DNA of 64,000 nucleotides from Bacteroidales bacterium (GCA_017449065.1 JAFSKF010000040.1:62001-126000); one strand, 5' to 3'; shown: positions 25,510-35,018, counted from the first letter of the stretch. Translations and numbers: made by a program. The notes: a model not told the origin generated them from the sequence alone.

Positions 25510-27033
25510 ATGGAAATATATCTGATTGGAATAATTGTTGCAGTTCTTTTGGGAGTGCTTGGTTACTATGTGGGTAGCCGGGGAAAGAAGACGGATGAGG
25601 AAATCATCAAGAATCTGACGGTGGAGCGCGAAGTGCAGAAGACCAGAGAGGAAAACCTGAAGGCACAGCTGGAACGTCAGACTCAGGGGTATGAGCAACA
25701 GCTGAATGTGCAGCGAGAACATTACGAGAACCAGCTGAATGTGCAGAGCGAGCACTATGAGAACCAGCTGGGAGTGCAAAAGGAATATTATGAAAACCAG
25801 ATGGCGGTACAGAAAGAGCAGCAGGAGAAACTGATTGCAGCCTTGAAGTCCTCTTTCGACGAACAGTTCAGACAGGCTAAGGAGGGACACGAAAAACAGA
25901 TCGCTGCCCTGAAGCAGATGAACGAGGAACAGGTGAATAGCCAACTGGATTTGATTCGGGAACAGATGCAGACCACTTCGGAAAAGGTGCTGAAAGCACG
26001 ACAGGACGAACTGGGCGAACGGAACCGGGAACAGGTGTCGAAGATCATTGATCCCTTGCAAAAGAGCCTGAAAGATATGCAGGAGGCATTGGACAAAACC
26101 AAGGAACAGCAGACCGAGGCCCTGACCCGATTGGACGAGACCATCAAGATCAACATGCAGAAAAGTGCCGACATCGGAGAAAAAGCTGACCGCCTGACCC
26201 GTGCCCTAACGGGAGAGGTGAAGGTGCAGGGAAACTTCGGAGAACTGAAACTGAAGCAGTTGCTCGAAGACCTGGAACTGAAAGAAGGAGAGCAATTCGA
26301 CACCCAGGAAACCCTGCGCGACCGGGGCGGAAAAGGAGCCAAGGGTGACGATGGCAAGGGCCTGATTCCAGATTTCATTCTGCACTTTCCCAATAACCGT
26401 CATGTGGTGGTCGATTCGAAGATGTCGTTGACCGACTACGAACGCTATATGAATGCTGAGGACGGATCGCAGGAGAAGAGCGAGGCGCTGAAGGCACACA
26501 TCGAAAGCGTCAGGGCACAGGTGAAGCGCCTGGCCCGCAAGGAATATACCAGATATCTGCCCGACGGCTACAATCGCCTGAACTTCGCCATTATGTACGT
26601 GCCTATTGAAGGAGCCTTGAACCTGGCTCTCCTGAACGATGCCTCGCTTTGGCGGGAAGCATACGATCAGGGCGTGATGATTCTGGGTCCGCAAACCATG
26701 TATATGAACCTGCGGGTGCTCGAAGTGATGTGGACGCAGGTGCGCCAGCTGAAGAACCAGCAGGCCATGATGGATGCCGCCAATACCGTGATCGACCGCG
26801 TACAGGATTTCGGTATCCGCTTCATGGATGTCGAATCGAGCATGAACGATACGATCCGGAAGATAGCCAAGCTGAAGATCACAACGGCAGACAGCGGTCC
26901 GAGCATCATCACGGCAGCCCGTAACCTCCTGAAAGCCGGAGCGATGGAGAACAAAAAGAAGAAAACTTTGGCCGAGATGGACGACTCTATGTTCCTGGAT
27001 TCCGAATCGGCACCCATGTTGCCCGGAGAATAG
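25510..27033 (+). CDS. rmuC: RmuC family protein
   Basis: A 507-residue protein with an N-terminal membrane anchor (about 4-22), a long coiled coil (about 30-215) and the RmuC nuclease-fold domain (about 225-470). Family marks are QGNFGELKLKQLLED, IPDFILHFPN...VVVDSKMSL and GPQTMYMNLRVLEVMW. RmuC limits recombination between short inverted repeats in E. coli and has been linked to phage restriction in related fusions. Within the coiled coil, residues 64-107 are four 11-residue repeats (NQLNVQREHYE type) encoded by four 33-base repeats. It is placed 6 bases after fic. Confidence 0.9.
   Translation: MEIYLIGIIVAVLLGVLGYYVGSRGKKTDEEIIKNLTVEREVQKTREENLKAQLERQTQGYEQQLNVQREHYENQLNVQSEHYENQLGVQKEYYENQMAVQKEQQEKLIAALKSSFDEQFRQAKEGHEKQIAALKQMNEEQVNSQLDLIREQMQTTSEKVLKARQDELGERNREQVSKIIDPLQKSLKDMQEALDKTKEQQTEALTRLDETIKINMQKSADIGEKADRLTRALTGEVKVQGNFGELKLKQLLEDLELKEGEQFDTQETLRDRGGKGAKGDDGKGLIPDFILHFPNNRHVVVDSKMSLTDYERYMNAEDGSQEKSEALKAHIESVRAQVKRLARKEYTRYLPDGYNRLNFAIMYVPIEGALNLALLNDASLWREAYDQGVMILGPQTMYMNLRVLEVMWTQVRQLKNQQAMMDAANTVIDRVQDFGIRFMDVESSMNDTIRKIAKLKITTADSGPSIITAARNLLKAGAMENKKKKTLAEMDDSMFLDSESAPMLPGE
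25699..25830 (+). repeat. Four 33-base tandem repeats inside rmuC
   Basis: Units start at 25699, 25732, 25765 and 25798. Each encodes an 11-residue (hendecad) coiled-coil unit. The units have diverged at synonymous and nonsynonymous sites, the last most of all. Confidence 0.8.
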
Positions 27034-27101
27034 GCAAATTTGTGAATTTTGAATCAATCTTAGTTGATTTTCCGACAAAAGAAGAAAAAAGAGTTGAAAA
27101 A

Positions 27102-27133
27102 TTTGTCTGTTTGAAAACAAATGAGTACATTTG
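27102..27133 (+). promoter_or_regulatory. Promoter of the triple fimbrillin operon
   Basis: TTTG (27102-27105), 20 bases, TACATTTG (27126-27133), 44 bases before ATG 27178. A full consensus match. Confidence 0.7.
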
Positions 27134-27177
27134 CGGCACTTTAAGTATAAACTGCTTTTTATATCTGCATTCACATA

Positions 27178-28305
27178 ATGAAAAAAGCCATTACTGAAAA
27201 AATAGTAATTGCTAGCCTGACGGTCGTTGTCGCAGGCGGTTTCCTGTCGTGCAACGACGACGGGAAAAGCTTGCTGGCAACCAAGGGCGAGAGCATTCGC
27301 ATATCAGCTGATGCAAAGTCGCTGACCAGGGCGGTGAACACGCTCGACTCCTTGCAGAAGAACGGATTCGCCTTATTGGCCGTTGTGCCCGGTGTAGCGA
27401 GTGAAGAAGATCCATGGTTCACCAATACGGTGGGAGAGAACGACAGTATTGTGTATGGCGCATCCGAGGAAGTTCCGTTGGTAACATACAGCTTTTCGTC
27501 CGGAGAATGGTGGTTAGGCAATAATCCCTGCTATTGGCCCACGGATCATAGCCGGAAAGTATGCTTTTTCGGGTGGTATGGCGGAAATCTTGATGCAGAA
27601 AAACAAAATGGTCCGCTCTGGTCGAACGACTATGTGGAAGAGGGAGCCTATGGTATTTATGCTAACTTGGAAGTAAAAAGAACCAACGAGTTTGACTATG
27701 AAGAGACCGTAGAATCAGGCTGCTACAGTCAGGATCTGATGGCCGTTTCCGATACGTCGTCGATGAACGAGAGCGGCAACGGATCCATTCAGCTGAACTT
27801 CGAGCACATCATGGCCCAGCTGACCTTCTTTGTGAAATGCGATGGAGGTGCCGATACCGTTAAACTCAATAGTATTGAATTCCAGCAGCCCATCGAGGGC
27901 TTCTACGACATGGAAAGCAACGAGTGGGTATATTCCGATTCGGGAACCGAGTCGCATCCCTATCTCAGCACCAATGTCTGTGGCGATGACGATACCAGAA
28001 AGAATCTCACCACCGAATTTCAGCAGATTGAACCGGGAGATTTCGGACTGTATCAGGTGACCGACCTGTATGGTCCCCGCTTCGTCTTCCCGACAGAAAC
28101 TACCATTTATGTCAGCTATACCGTCAAGAATACCTTTTCTGCCAATGGGAAAGAGTTTGACGGAAAAGAGATCCGCCTAAGCAGGACAGCCGTCATCCGG
28201 CCCGAAAAGGGAAAGGTGAATCAGGTTTATCTGACCCTGCCTACCGACGAGGCGAAAATGATTGTATCAGTATCAACCTCTTTTATCGATTGGATTGAAG
28301 AATGA
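27178..28305 (+). CDS. Fimbrillin family lipoprotein
   Basis: A 375-residue exported lipoprotein with signal and lipobox (GGFLSC, Cys25). The body follows the fimbrillin (FimA/Mfa-like) layout: an N-terminal domain with the LTRAVNTLDSLQKNGFALLA start, the WPTDHSRKVCFFGWY region, and the FEHIMAQLTFFVKC strand typical of the family. Such proteins are exported as lipoproteins, cleaved by an Arg-specific protease and polymerised by strand exchange, or act as tip or anchor subunits. It is the first of three consecutive genes and overlaps the next start by 4 bases. Confidence 0.8.
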   Translation: MKKAITEKIVIASLTVVVAGGFLSCNDDGKSLLATKGESIRISADAKSLTRAVNTLDSLQKNGFALLAVVPGVASEEDPWFTNTVGENDSIVYGASEEVPLVTYSFSSGEWWLGNNPCYWPTDHSRKVCFFGWYGGNLDAEKQNGPLWSNDYVEEGAYGIYANLEVKRTNEFDYEETVESGCYSQDLMAVSDTSSMNESGNGSIQLNFEHIMAQLTFFVKCDGGADTVKLNSIEFQQPIEGFYDMESNEWVYSDSGTESHPYLSTNVCGDDDTRKNLTTEFQQIEPGDFGLYQVTDLYGPRFVFPTETTIYVSYTVKNTFSANGKEFDGKEIRLSRTAVIRPEKGKVNQVYLTLPTDEAKMIVSVSTSFIDWIEE

Positions 28306-29216
28306 AACCGTTAATCTGCATATTCTCTGCTGTTTCGTTGCTGGCCTGTGTGGCTTGTAGTGATGAAATGGAAACTCAGATACAGACTTCCGCTTTGCTG
28401 CACGAAGCTGAGGTCGAAGTGCTTCCCTTCGAAGCGGAAGGTAACACCCGATTGGCCTACACAGATAAAAATGCCATCAGTTGGACCGATGGAGACACCA
28501 TCGGAGTGTTTGCCGTTTCCGAGGAAGTCAATAATCCGCAGGTCTCCATGACCTATAGCATTGATTATTACAAGAGCAATGAGACGCATGAGTTTGAAAG
28601 TGTTTATTTGTTCAAGTCGGGTGCCTGGGGATTCCAGCCCGGTCAAAGCTATCAGGCTTATTTCCCGATCGACCCTCGGAAAGCAGCATCCTTTCAGTCC
28701 GTTCTCTTTCAGTATGATTCTGTGCAGGTGGTGCCCGAAGTGAATTCTCCTGCCGCCAATCTCGGTAAGTACGACCGGCTGGCATCGGAAGTGGCAACCC
28801 CGGGCCAGCAGGGGAACAGCGATACGATTCATTTCGTCATGGCGCATAAGACGGCGCTGCTTGCCCTCAGCTTCAACCTGCCGTCAGGCGCAGCTTTCGA
28901 TAGTTTCAGTCTCTATCTGACGGATGCCGCCGGAAACAGGAGCGGGTGCGGATTCCCTGCCCGTTTGTCCTACAGTTTGCAAAGCGGTTCGTTCTCCATG
29001 GTCGATTCCGAACGGGTTTCCTATCAACTGCAAATGTCGGAGAGCATATCGAATAACGAAACCAATTGGGTGTTCTATCTGCTGGTCCCACCATACGGTG
29101 TGGTAGGCGAAACCCTCTATATGGAATATGGCATCGATGCAATAAGCACACAGCACGCTGCGATGCCGGCTACCCTGGAAGCAGGGCACCTTTATACATT
29201 GGTTTTTGAAGAATAA
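28302..29216 (+). CDS. Fimbrillin-like lipoprotein
   Basis: A 304-residue lipoprotein (lipobox CVAC, Cys19). It has the family pattern NTRLAYTDKNAISWTDGDTIGVF and a C-terminal GHLYTLVFEE strand. The region MAHKTALLALSFNLP matches the fimbrillin core strand. Translation is probably coupled to the upstream gene by an ATGA overlap. It is likely a structural or accessory fimbrial subunit displayed at the surface. The assignment is by architecture; sequence identity within the family is low. Confidence 0.75.
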   Translation: MKPLICIFSAVSLLACVACSDEMETQIQTSALLHEAEVEVLPFEAEGNTRLAYTDKNAISWTDGDTIGVFAVSEEVNNPQVSMTYSIDYYKSNETHEFESVYLFKSGAWGFQPGQSYQAYFPIDPRKAASFQSVLFQYDSVQVVPEVNSPAANLGKYDRLASEVATPGQQGNSDTIHFVMAHKTALLALSFNLPSGAAFDSFSLYLTDAAGNRSGCGFPARLSYSLQSGSFSMVDSERVSYQLQMSESISNNETNWVFYLLVPPYGVVGETLYMEYGIDAISTQHAAMPATLEAGHLYTLVFEE

Positions 29217-29233
29217 CAGAAGAAACGTAAGGC

Positions 29234-30184
29234 ATGAAAAGAATCCATATCATATTGAGCATAGGCTGTCTGCTGTCCTTGGCGGCTTGTTCCGATCAGT
29301 CGGAGGCTGACCTGTCGGGCAAGGCAGACGAGTACGTAGAACTGAAAGCCATCACGGCTTCCATCGCTCCGCGTGTAATCAGTAACTCCGGATTAACCCG
29401 AGGGACGGTGTTCGATGAAACCGAAGGCGCCTTTGTCTATACTTGGGAAGAAGGCGGCGAGTTTGCCGTCTATCCGCAAACCGGTGATGCCTCGATCATG
29501 TATTATACCATTACTTCTGACATGGCAACCGACAGCTCCGCGCTTTCGTTGCCCTCATCGCTTTGGCAGTATAATGCAAGTATCAACTACATTGCCATGT
29601 ATCCGCCTTATTCGGAGTCCATCTTCCCCGACACTTATTATAATACCTTCGCTTATACGATGCCAGCACAGGTGCAGCTTGCCAACAACGATGCCAGCCA
29701 TATCACACCGGAACTGGATCCTGTGATCAGCGATGGGGAATCTCCTTCCAAGGGAGTGCTGACATTTTCCATGCACCATGTCCTCATGCTGGTCAAACTT
29801 CAGCTTACCTGTACGGAGACTGCGACTTTTCATCAGTTGAGCTTAACAGAAGCTGAGGGTGCCGGTTTTTATTATTCATCGGGCAATTTCTACTTCAGCA
29901 ATGGTATGGATACCGATGGTGCCACCTTGTCCGACACGCTTACTCTCACATTCGATGGAGATGGAGTGGAGGTTCCAGCAGGAGATACCTTAACGGCCTA
30001 TATGGTGATTCCGCCCTTTGTGTATAAGCAATATGTGATGCAAGAGGTTCATCTGAATCTGACGGCTCATGTCACCACCCAGGATGAATACACCACCGAC
30101 ACTGATTCTTATGATCTGGGAACCTGGACTTTCAACAGCGATACGGTGAAAGTCTGCAATGCAGAGTTAATGATCCAGCACTAA
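29234..30184 (+). CDS. Fimbrillin-like lipoprotein
   Basis: A 316-residue lipoprotein (lipobox LAAC, Cys19). After an N-terminal region with SGLTRGTVFDETEG, it has a YTWEEGGEFAVYPQTGD strand and the MHHVLMLVKLQLTC core strand that corresponds to the fimbrillin DHxLA(Q/K)L motif. It starts 17 bases after the second subunit and ends the operon. There is no protease or fimbrial regulator in the operon. It may be a minor or tip subunit. Confidence 0.72.
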   Translation: MKRIHIILSIGCLLSLAACSDQSEADLSGKADEYVELKAITASIAPRVISNSGLTRGTVFDETEGAFVYTWEEGGEFAVYPQTGDASIMYYTITSDMATDSSALSLPSSLWQYNASINYIAMYPPYSESIFPDTYYNTFAYTMPAQVQLANNDASHITPELDPVISDGESPSKGVLTFSMHHVLMLVKLQLTCTETATFHQLSLTEAEGAGFYYSSGNFYFSNGMDTDGATLSDTLTLTFDGDGVEVPAGDTLTAYMVIPPFVYKQYVMQEVHLNLTAHVTTQDEYTTDTDSYDLGTWTFNSDTVKVCNAELMIQH

Positions 30185-30352
30185 AAACAGAATCAAGGTC
30201 CGTTCCATCTTATTTACGCATTATTAACAATGAAGAACGGTTTTTATGATAACACCGAAATCTTCAAGTGCAGGAAAGGATAGCCAACTCTTGAAACTAT
30301 CACAAATGTGCGATTAACAATTTAACATTTTAACACTTCCTCACAGGGACCA

Positions 30353-30398
30353 GAATTTTGCAACCACGAGGAGGAAAATTTTGCTACTACGGGGAGAA
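30353..30398 (+). repeat. Two imperfect 23-base direct repeats
   Basis: The phrase ATTTTGCAACCACGAGGAG recurs 23 bases later as ATTTTGCTACTACGGGGAG. The pair lies in the gap after the fimbrillin operon, just upstream of the terminator. The rest of the gap 30185-30352 shows nothing I recognise. Confidence 0.6.
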
Positions 30399-30405
30399 AC
30401 AGTAA

Positions 30406-30449
30406 AAAGCAATGGGGGTGTGTCAAAATCGACACACCCCCATTGCTTT
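30406..30449. terminator. Bidirectional terminator between convergent genes
   Basis: A perfect 19-base stem (30406-30424 with 30431-30449) around a 6-base loop, with A/T ends on both sides. It sits between the fimbrillin operon and the FadL-like gene and can serve both. Confidence 0.85.
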
Positions 30450-30460
30450 ATCTATAGTGA

Positions 30461-31903
30461 TTAGAAATCGAAGTTCAGGCCAATACCCAAAACGCGATTG
30501 GTGCGCTTGTAGTGGTCTTTCTTGTCGAGACCGGAATTGAGGAAATTAGCGGTAGTTACGTCGCGGCTTTCGTAGAGCGTCTGCATGAAGCCGAGGTCGA
30601 TGCTCCATTTCTCGGAAATATGAACACGGGCACCCAAACCATAGCTCTGAGAGTTGGTGACGAAGCTCAGGTCGTTCATATAGGCATCAGAAAGACCGTA
30701 CTGGGTAATCTGCCAGCCGCAGGAAGCGGTAACCCACTTGTTGATATCGTATTCCACACCGGCGGTGAACTCGAAGGTGTTGTCGTCGATCTTTTTCTGC
30801 TTGTTGCCGTACTGCGAAGCGTTCTTGTCATCGTACCAATGGTAACCGGCATTGATACGCAAAGCCTCGACAGGAGAGTACTGGACTCCGGCAAACAAAG
30901 TGGCAGGAATATCGGCCTTTATGGTGCGTCCATCCTGGAACTGCTGCAAGGTGGCATTCTGCATCGAAAGCAAAGCCGTATAGTTGTTCATTTCCGATTC
31001 GTTCTCCAGACGCAGCTTTGTCTTGAACTCATATTTGGCTGCAAAGTTCCAATGGTCGTTCAGCTTCCAGTCGATACCCAGCATTGGTGTAAAGCCCCAG
31101 CCGGTCTGGTCGGCATTAAGCGAAAGGGCATTGTCGTTCAGATCGACATCGACGGTCTGTCCGTTGGCAGGATTGGTATAATAGCCGTGAATATCTTCCA
31201 CCCAACCATTGTAATTATTGGTAGCATAAACGATGCGTCCGCCGGCGAAGACTGCCAGATTGTCGAGTGCTTTGTAGGTGCCGCCCACAGTCCATCCGAA
31301 GTAGTAGGCACGTCCCTTCATGTAGGCATTCAGCGAGTAGCCTTGGATAGCATTTTGGGCTGCATTCTGTGCTGCTGCAAGCGGATAGCCTGCACCTGTC
31401 AAAGCCGAAGTCAGCTGTCCGGTAATGCCGGCATAAACGCTGGCGGCATACATGGTTTCGAAGGTGCCTAAACCTTCGTCGAACTCACACTTGCCGCCGC
31501 CGCCTGTCAGAGCAAAACTGCCGTTCACGCTCCATTTCTCCCAATTGTAGCTGTAATGAACGCTTGGAATCACAGGAGCCAAAGCCTTGCCGTGATATTT
31601 GTGGGTGGAATTACCTGCATACTTGGTGTTATATCCCATTAAAGCGAAAGATGTCGTGATATCACGATTCTGCTTTGCATTCTGAATATTAAAAGCAACG
31701 TGCGAACCTGGGGCAAGGAAAGCGGTACCGGCAGGGTTGGCATACATGCCGTCGATGTCGATGATGGCCTCCTGACTCAACTGGCGCAAGAAAGAAGCAT
31801 TCTGATTGGTGTTGGTTACTAAACCGCCGGCAAGAGCCGATGTAGAGATCATTGCTGCAGCTACTGCAGTAAAAATCTTGTTGATGTTAGAAATAGTTTT
31901 CAT
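30461..31903 (-). CDS. FadL/TodX-family outer membrane transport protein
   Basis: A 480-residue outer-membrane beta-barrel of the OMPP1/FadL family, which takes up long-chain fatty acids or hydrophobic compounds. A signal peptide ends near STSALA. The FadL motif region DGMYANPAGTAFLAPGSH is present near residues 52-69 (the NPAxxA element), and the protein ends in a barrel strand with a C-terminal Phe (GLNFDF). It is a single gene between a shared terminator and its own upstream promoter region. The substrate in this organism is not known. Confidence 0.88.
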   Translation of the reverse strand: MKTISNINKIFTAVAAAMISTSALAGGLVTNTNQNASFLRQLSQEAIIDIDGMYANPAGTAFLAPGSHVAFNIQNAKQNRDITTSFALMGYNTKYAGNSTHKYHGKALAPVIPSVHYSYNWEKWSVNGSFALTGGGGKCEFDEGLGTFETMYAASVYAGITGQLTSALTGAGYPLAAAQNAAQNAIQGYSLNAYMKGRAYYFGWTVGGTYKALDNLAVFAGGRIVYATNNYNGWVEDIHGYYTNPANGQTVDVDLNDNALSLNADQTGWGFTPMLGIDWKLNDHWNFAAKYEFKTKLRLENESEMNNYTALLSMQNATLQQFQDGRTIKADIPATLFAGVQYSPVEALRINAGYHWYDDKNASQYGNKQKKIDDNTFEFTAGVEYDINKWVTASCGWQITQYGLSDAYMNDLSFVTNSQSYGLGARVHISEKWSIDLGFMQTLYESRDVTTANFLNSGLDKKDHYKRTNRVLGIGLNFDF

Positions 31904-31953
31904 TCGGATTTACCTTAATAAATATAAAAGGATTAAAATCTTGAATCACGGTG

Positions 31954-31961
31954 CAAAGGTA
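31954..31961 (-). promoter_or_regulatory. -7 box for the FadL-like gene
   Basis: Minus-strand TACCTTTG, about 51 bases before the start codon. The 359-base divergent gap (31904-32262) otherwise holds AT-rich sequence and the -7 box for the sensor gene at 32215-32222. I see no gene in it. Confidence 0.5.
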
Positions 31962-32214
31962 GGGTTAAATTTGCACACTTTTTGAGAATATGTGTCATAA
32001 CTTCATAAATTTTTACCTTTTTTTGCAAAAATAAAGAAAATGCAACGCAACGATAGCAAAATATACGACACAAAAACCAAATAAATGTGCAAAGAAGGGA
32101 AATCCGCTCCACAAAAAGAGGAAAATAGGAGTTTTTTTGGACCAAATGGTCACAAAAATGGTTATTTTACTAAAAAAAGAACCGATTTTACCAATTCATG
32201 TGATAGAAAATACC

Positions 32215-32222
32215 TAAATTTG
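32215..32222 (+). promoter_or_regulatory. -7 box for the hybrid sensor gene
   Basis: TAAATTTG, 40 bases before ATG 32263. No well-placed TTTG box. Confidence 0.5.
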
Positions 32223-32262
32223 CGCCATTAAAACAATTTCAATTTCCAATTCGCAGAGTTCC

Positions 32263-34989
32263 ATGTTTTACTTCTGTCTGTTTGTCTGTCTTTTTGTGTT
32301 TGCCGGATGTGGCTTGTCCGGCTCACATCTGTCGTCTGAACAGCGGGAGGCACAGTTGCAGGAGGCTGTCGATTTGCGTTTGAAAGGAAAGGCTTTACGC
32401 GAGAAGTCGGATTTCAGACAGGCATTGGAAGTTCAGCAGGAAGCGCTGAACAAAGCTTTGCTCTTGTCCGATTCCGTTGAGATTGTGCAAGATTATAACC
32501 AGTTGGGCACCACTTTCCGGCGCTTGGGACGATTGGAAGAGGCACTCAGTTTTCATTATAAAGCCCTGAACTGGGCAGAAGAGATGACCGATACTTCCTA
32601 TCAGGCACGGAAGAATCTGGTTGTTTCGCTCAACGGTTTAGGCAACGTGCATCTGATATTGGGCAACGATCGTGAAGCAGAAATCTGTTTCCGTCGGGCT
32701 TTGGATGGCGAAATTGCTTTGGGCAGTACCTTAGGGCAGGCCATCAATTATGCCAACCTCGGAGCTATCATGGAATCGAAGGGAGAAATTGATTCCGCCA
32801 AGGTTTATTATCAGCTTTCCCTGCAAAGGAATCTGGAAATCGACAACTCGCTGGGCATCGGGCTTTGTCATACCCATTTTGGAGGTCTGGCCGATCGCAT
32901 GGGCAATCACAAAGTGGCTCAACTCGAATATCAGACCGCTTATGAGATTCTGGAACCGTTAGGTGACGATTGGCATGCAATGAGCCCCTTGCTGGAGATG
33001 TGTCGGAGTCTGTTGTCGCAACACAAGCCTCAGGAAGCGGCTCCCTATTTGGAGAAAGCACTCTCGAAGGCCAATGAATTGCATTCGTTCGAACATCTGA
33101 AAACCGTATATCGGCTGATGAGCGAATATCAGGAACAGAGAGGCAACTACAAAGCAGCTTTGGATTATAGTAATCAAAGTGCCGCATACGCAGATTCTCT
33201 ACAAGACCCGGAAGAAAACCGTCGCATTCGCGAAATCTGCATTGAGTACGAGCGGCAGAAAGTGCAGCGAGAGGTGACGGCATTTCAGCAGTTGTACGAA
33301 TCCGAGCAGAGCTTGAACGAATTATATAATATTCTGGCTTTGGTCGTTTTTGCACTAACTGTCGCTGCTATCTTTATATTGATATATGTAACGCGCATAC
33401 GAAAAGAGAAGATCGATGCCCTGAACCGCATCGAGAATATGCGCACTACATTTTTTACGAATATTACTCACGAGTTCCGCACACCCCTTACGGTGATTCT
33501 CGGTATGGCCGAACAGCTGAAGGACGCTACGTTAAGCAACGAGCAACGTGTGCATTTCATCCGCTCGATCGAGAAGCAGGGGATGTCCCTCCTCGATTTA
33601 GTAAATCAGTTGCTCTCTCTCTCAAAACTGATGGCAGGATACAGTCAGGGCGAGTGGCGTCGAGGCGACGTCCTCTCGTTCCTGCGTATGACTCTCACCG
33701 GGTATAAGGACTTCGCGCAGATGCACCAGTTGCGCCTTTCCTTGCAAACTCGTTTCGATACCATAGAAATGGATTTCATTCCCGAGTACATCGATAAGAT
33801 CGTCCGGAATCTGTTGGGGAACAGTTTCAAGTTTACGCCCAACGGTGGGCAGATTACCCTTTCCCTCGATGTGAAGGACGACTCTTTGTTGTTCGACGTT
33901 TCAGATACCGGTTGCGGCATTCCCCAGGAAGATCTCGGTCATGTTTTCGAGCTGTTCTTTATGGGGAACGAAAGCAAGCTTATGGGAAGTACCGGTATCG
34001 GTTTACCTTTTGTGCAGCAGATGGTGCATCAGATGGGAGGTTCGGTTTCCGTTGCTAATAATACTACAGCAGGATGCACATTCCACATGGTGCTTCCGCT
34101 TCGGAACAGGGAATTGGGGAAGAACATAAAGCCCTGGCATCTTGAAGAAGAATACCAGCGCATCAATCAGGCCAGTTTCGCTGCCGGAAAGCTGATTCCG
34201 TCAGCCGAAACGGTTGAATCGGATACGGAGGAAAAGTTACCGTTGATTCTGGTGGTGGAGGATAATAATGACGTTGTCGAATATATGCATATGTTGCTGC
34301 ATCTGCATTATAGGGTGCGTACGGCCACCGATGGCTATGATGCCTTGCACAAGACGGAGAAAGAGTTGCCCGACCTGATTGTCACCGACCTGATGATGCC
34401 CGGAATGGACGGTTATGCCCTGTGCCGGATGGTGCGTCAGAGCGAAGTTATGGCCGATGTGCCGATTATTGTGGTTTCTGCACGATCGGAAGCCGACGAT
34501 CGCATCCGGGCCATCGATGAGGGTGCTGATGCCTTCCTGCTCAAGCCGTTCAACGCAAACGAGTTCCAGAGCCTGGTGGCGCATTTGTTGGAGCGTCGTG
34601 CCAAACAGCGTGAGAAACTGCAAGGTCTGATCGAAAATCAGGAAGCCGACAACGCTTCCGGCTTATCGGAAGAAGACAAACAGTACATTGAGCGATTGAA
34701 CGCGATTGTGCGTCAACAGATGGCTTCTGGAGATTTGGCGGTCGATACACTTTCGCAGCAGATGTGCACCAGTCGTTCCGTGCTGAACCGACGTGTTCGA
34801 CAGCTGACGGGAACCAGTGTTGCCGCCTACGTTCTGCAGCTCCGCATGCAACATGCCAAACAGTTGTTGCTTGACACACACCAGCCGATCGGAGAGATTG
34901 CCTTGGCCTGCGGATTCGACGATCTGAGTTATTTCAGTCGCGTTTTCCGTCAGTCGTTCGGTGTCACTCCGTCACAGTTCCGTAAGTAA
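32263..34989 (+). CDS. Hybrid sensor kinase/response regulator/AraC regulator with TPR input domain
   Basis: A 908-residue single-chain two-component system. After a signal with a possible lipobox (FAGC, about Cys17), residues 30-330 are TPR repeats (for example NQLGTTFRRLGRLEEALSFH) in the periplasm. A membrane segment lies at about 354-377. The HisKA domain has FFTNITHEFRTPL (His403). The HATPase region has NLLGNSFKFTPNGG, DTGCGIP and GSTGIGLPF. The receiver (about 660-780) has Asp709 in VTDLMMPGMDG, and the last ~105 residues are an AraC helix-turn-helix ending in DLSYFSRVFRQSFGVTPSQF. Bacteroides HTCS proteins usually sense glycans by beta-propellers; here the TPR input suggests a peptide, protein or stress signal. 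Confidence 0.93.
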   Translation: MFYFCLFVCLFVFAGCGLSGSHLSSEQREAQLQEAVDLRLKGKALREKSDFRQALEVQQEALNKALLLSDSVEIVQDYNQLGTTFRRLGRLEEALSFHYKALNWAEEMTDTSYQARKNLVVSLNGLGNVHLILGNDREAEICFRRALDGEIALGSTLGQAINYANLGAIMESKGEIDSAKVYYQLSLQRNLEIDNSLGIGLCHTHFGGLADRMGNHKVAQLEYQTAYEILEPLGDDWHAMSPLLEMCRSLLSQHKPQEAAPYLEKALSKANELHSFEHLKTVYRLMSEYQEQRGNYKAALDYSNQSAAYADSLQDPEENRRIREICIEYERQKVQREVTAFQQLYESEQSLNELYNILALVVFALTVAAIFILIYVTRIRKEKIDALNRIENMRTTFFTNITHEFRTPLTVILGMAEQLKDATLSNEQRVHFIRSIEKQGMSLLDLVNQLLSLSKLMAGYSQGEWRRGDVLSFLRMTLTGYKDFAQMHQLRLSLQTRFDTIEMDFIPEYIDKIVRNLLGNSFKFTPNGGQITLSLDVKDDSLLFDVSDTGCGIPQEDLGHVFELFFMGNESKLMGSTGIGLPFVQQMVHQMGGSVSVANNTTAGCTFHMVLPLRNRELGKNIKPWHLEEEYQRINQASFAAGKLIPSAETVESDTEEKLPLILVVEDNNDVVEYMHMLLHLHYRVRTATDGYDALHKTEKELPDLIVTDLMMPGMDGYALCRMVRQSEVMADVPIIVVSARSEADDRIRAIDEGADAFLLKPFNANEFQSLVAHLLERRAKQREKLQGLIENQEADNASGLSEEDKQYIERLNAIVRQQMASGDLAVDTLSQQMCTSRSVLNRRVRQLTGTSVAAYVLQLRMQHAKQLLLDTHQPIGEIALACGFDDLSYFSRVFRQSFGVTPSQFRK

Positions 34990-35018
34990 ATAGCCCACAA
35001 AAAACAGAATAACAGCCC

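Noticed and set aside
31933..32145. 70-codon minus-strand frame in the fadL-like/sensor gap
   Set aside because: AT-rich intergenic sequence that contains the fadL-like promoter box.
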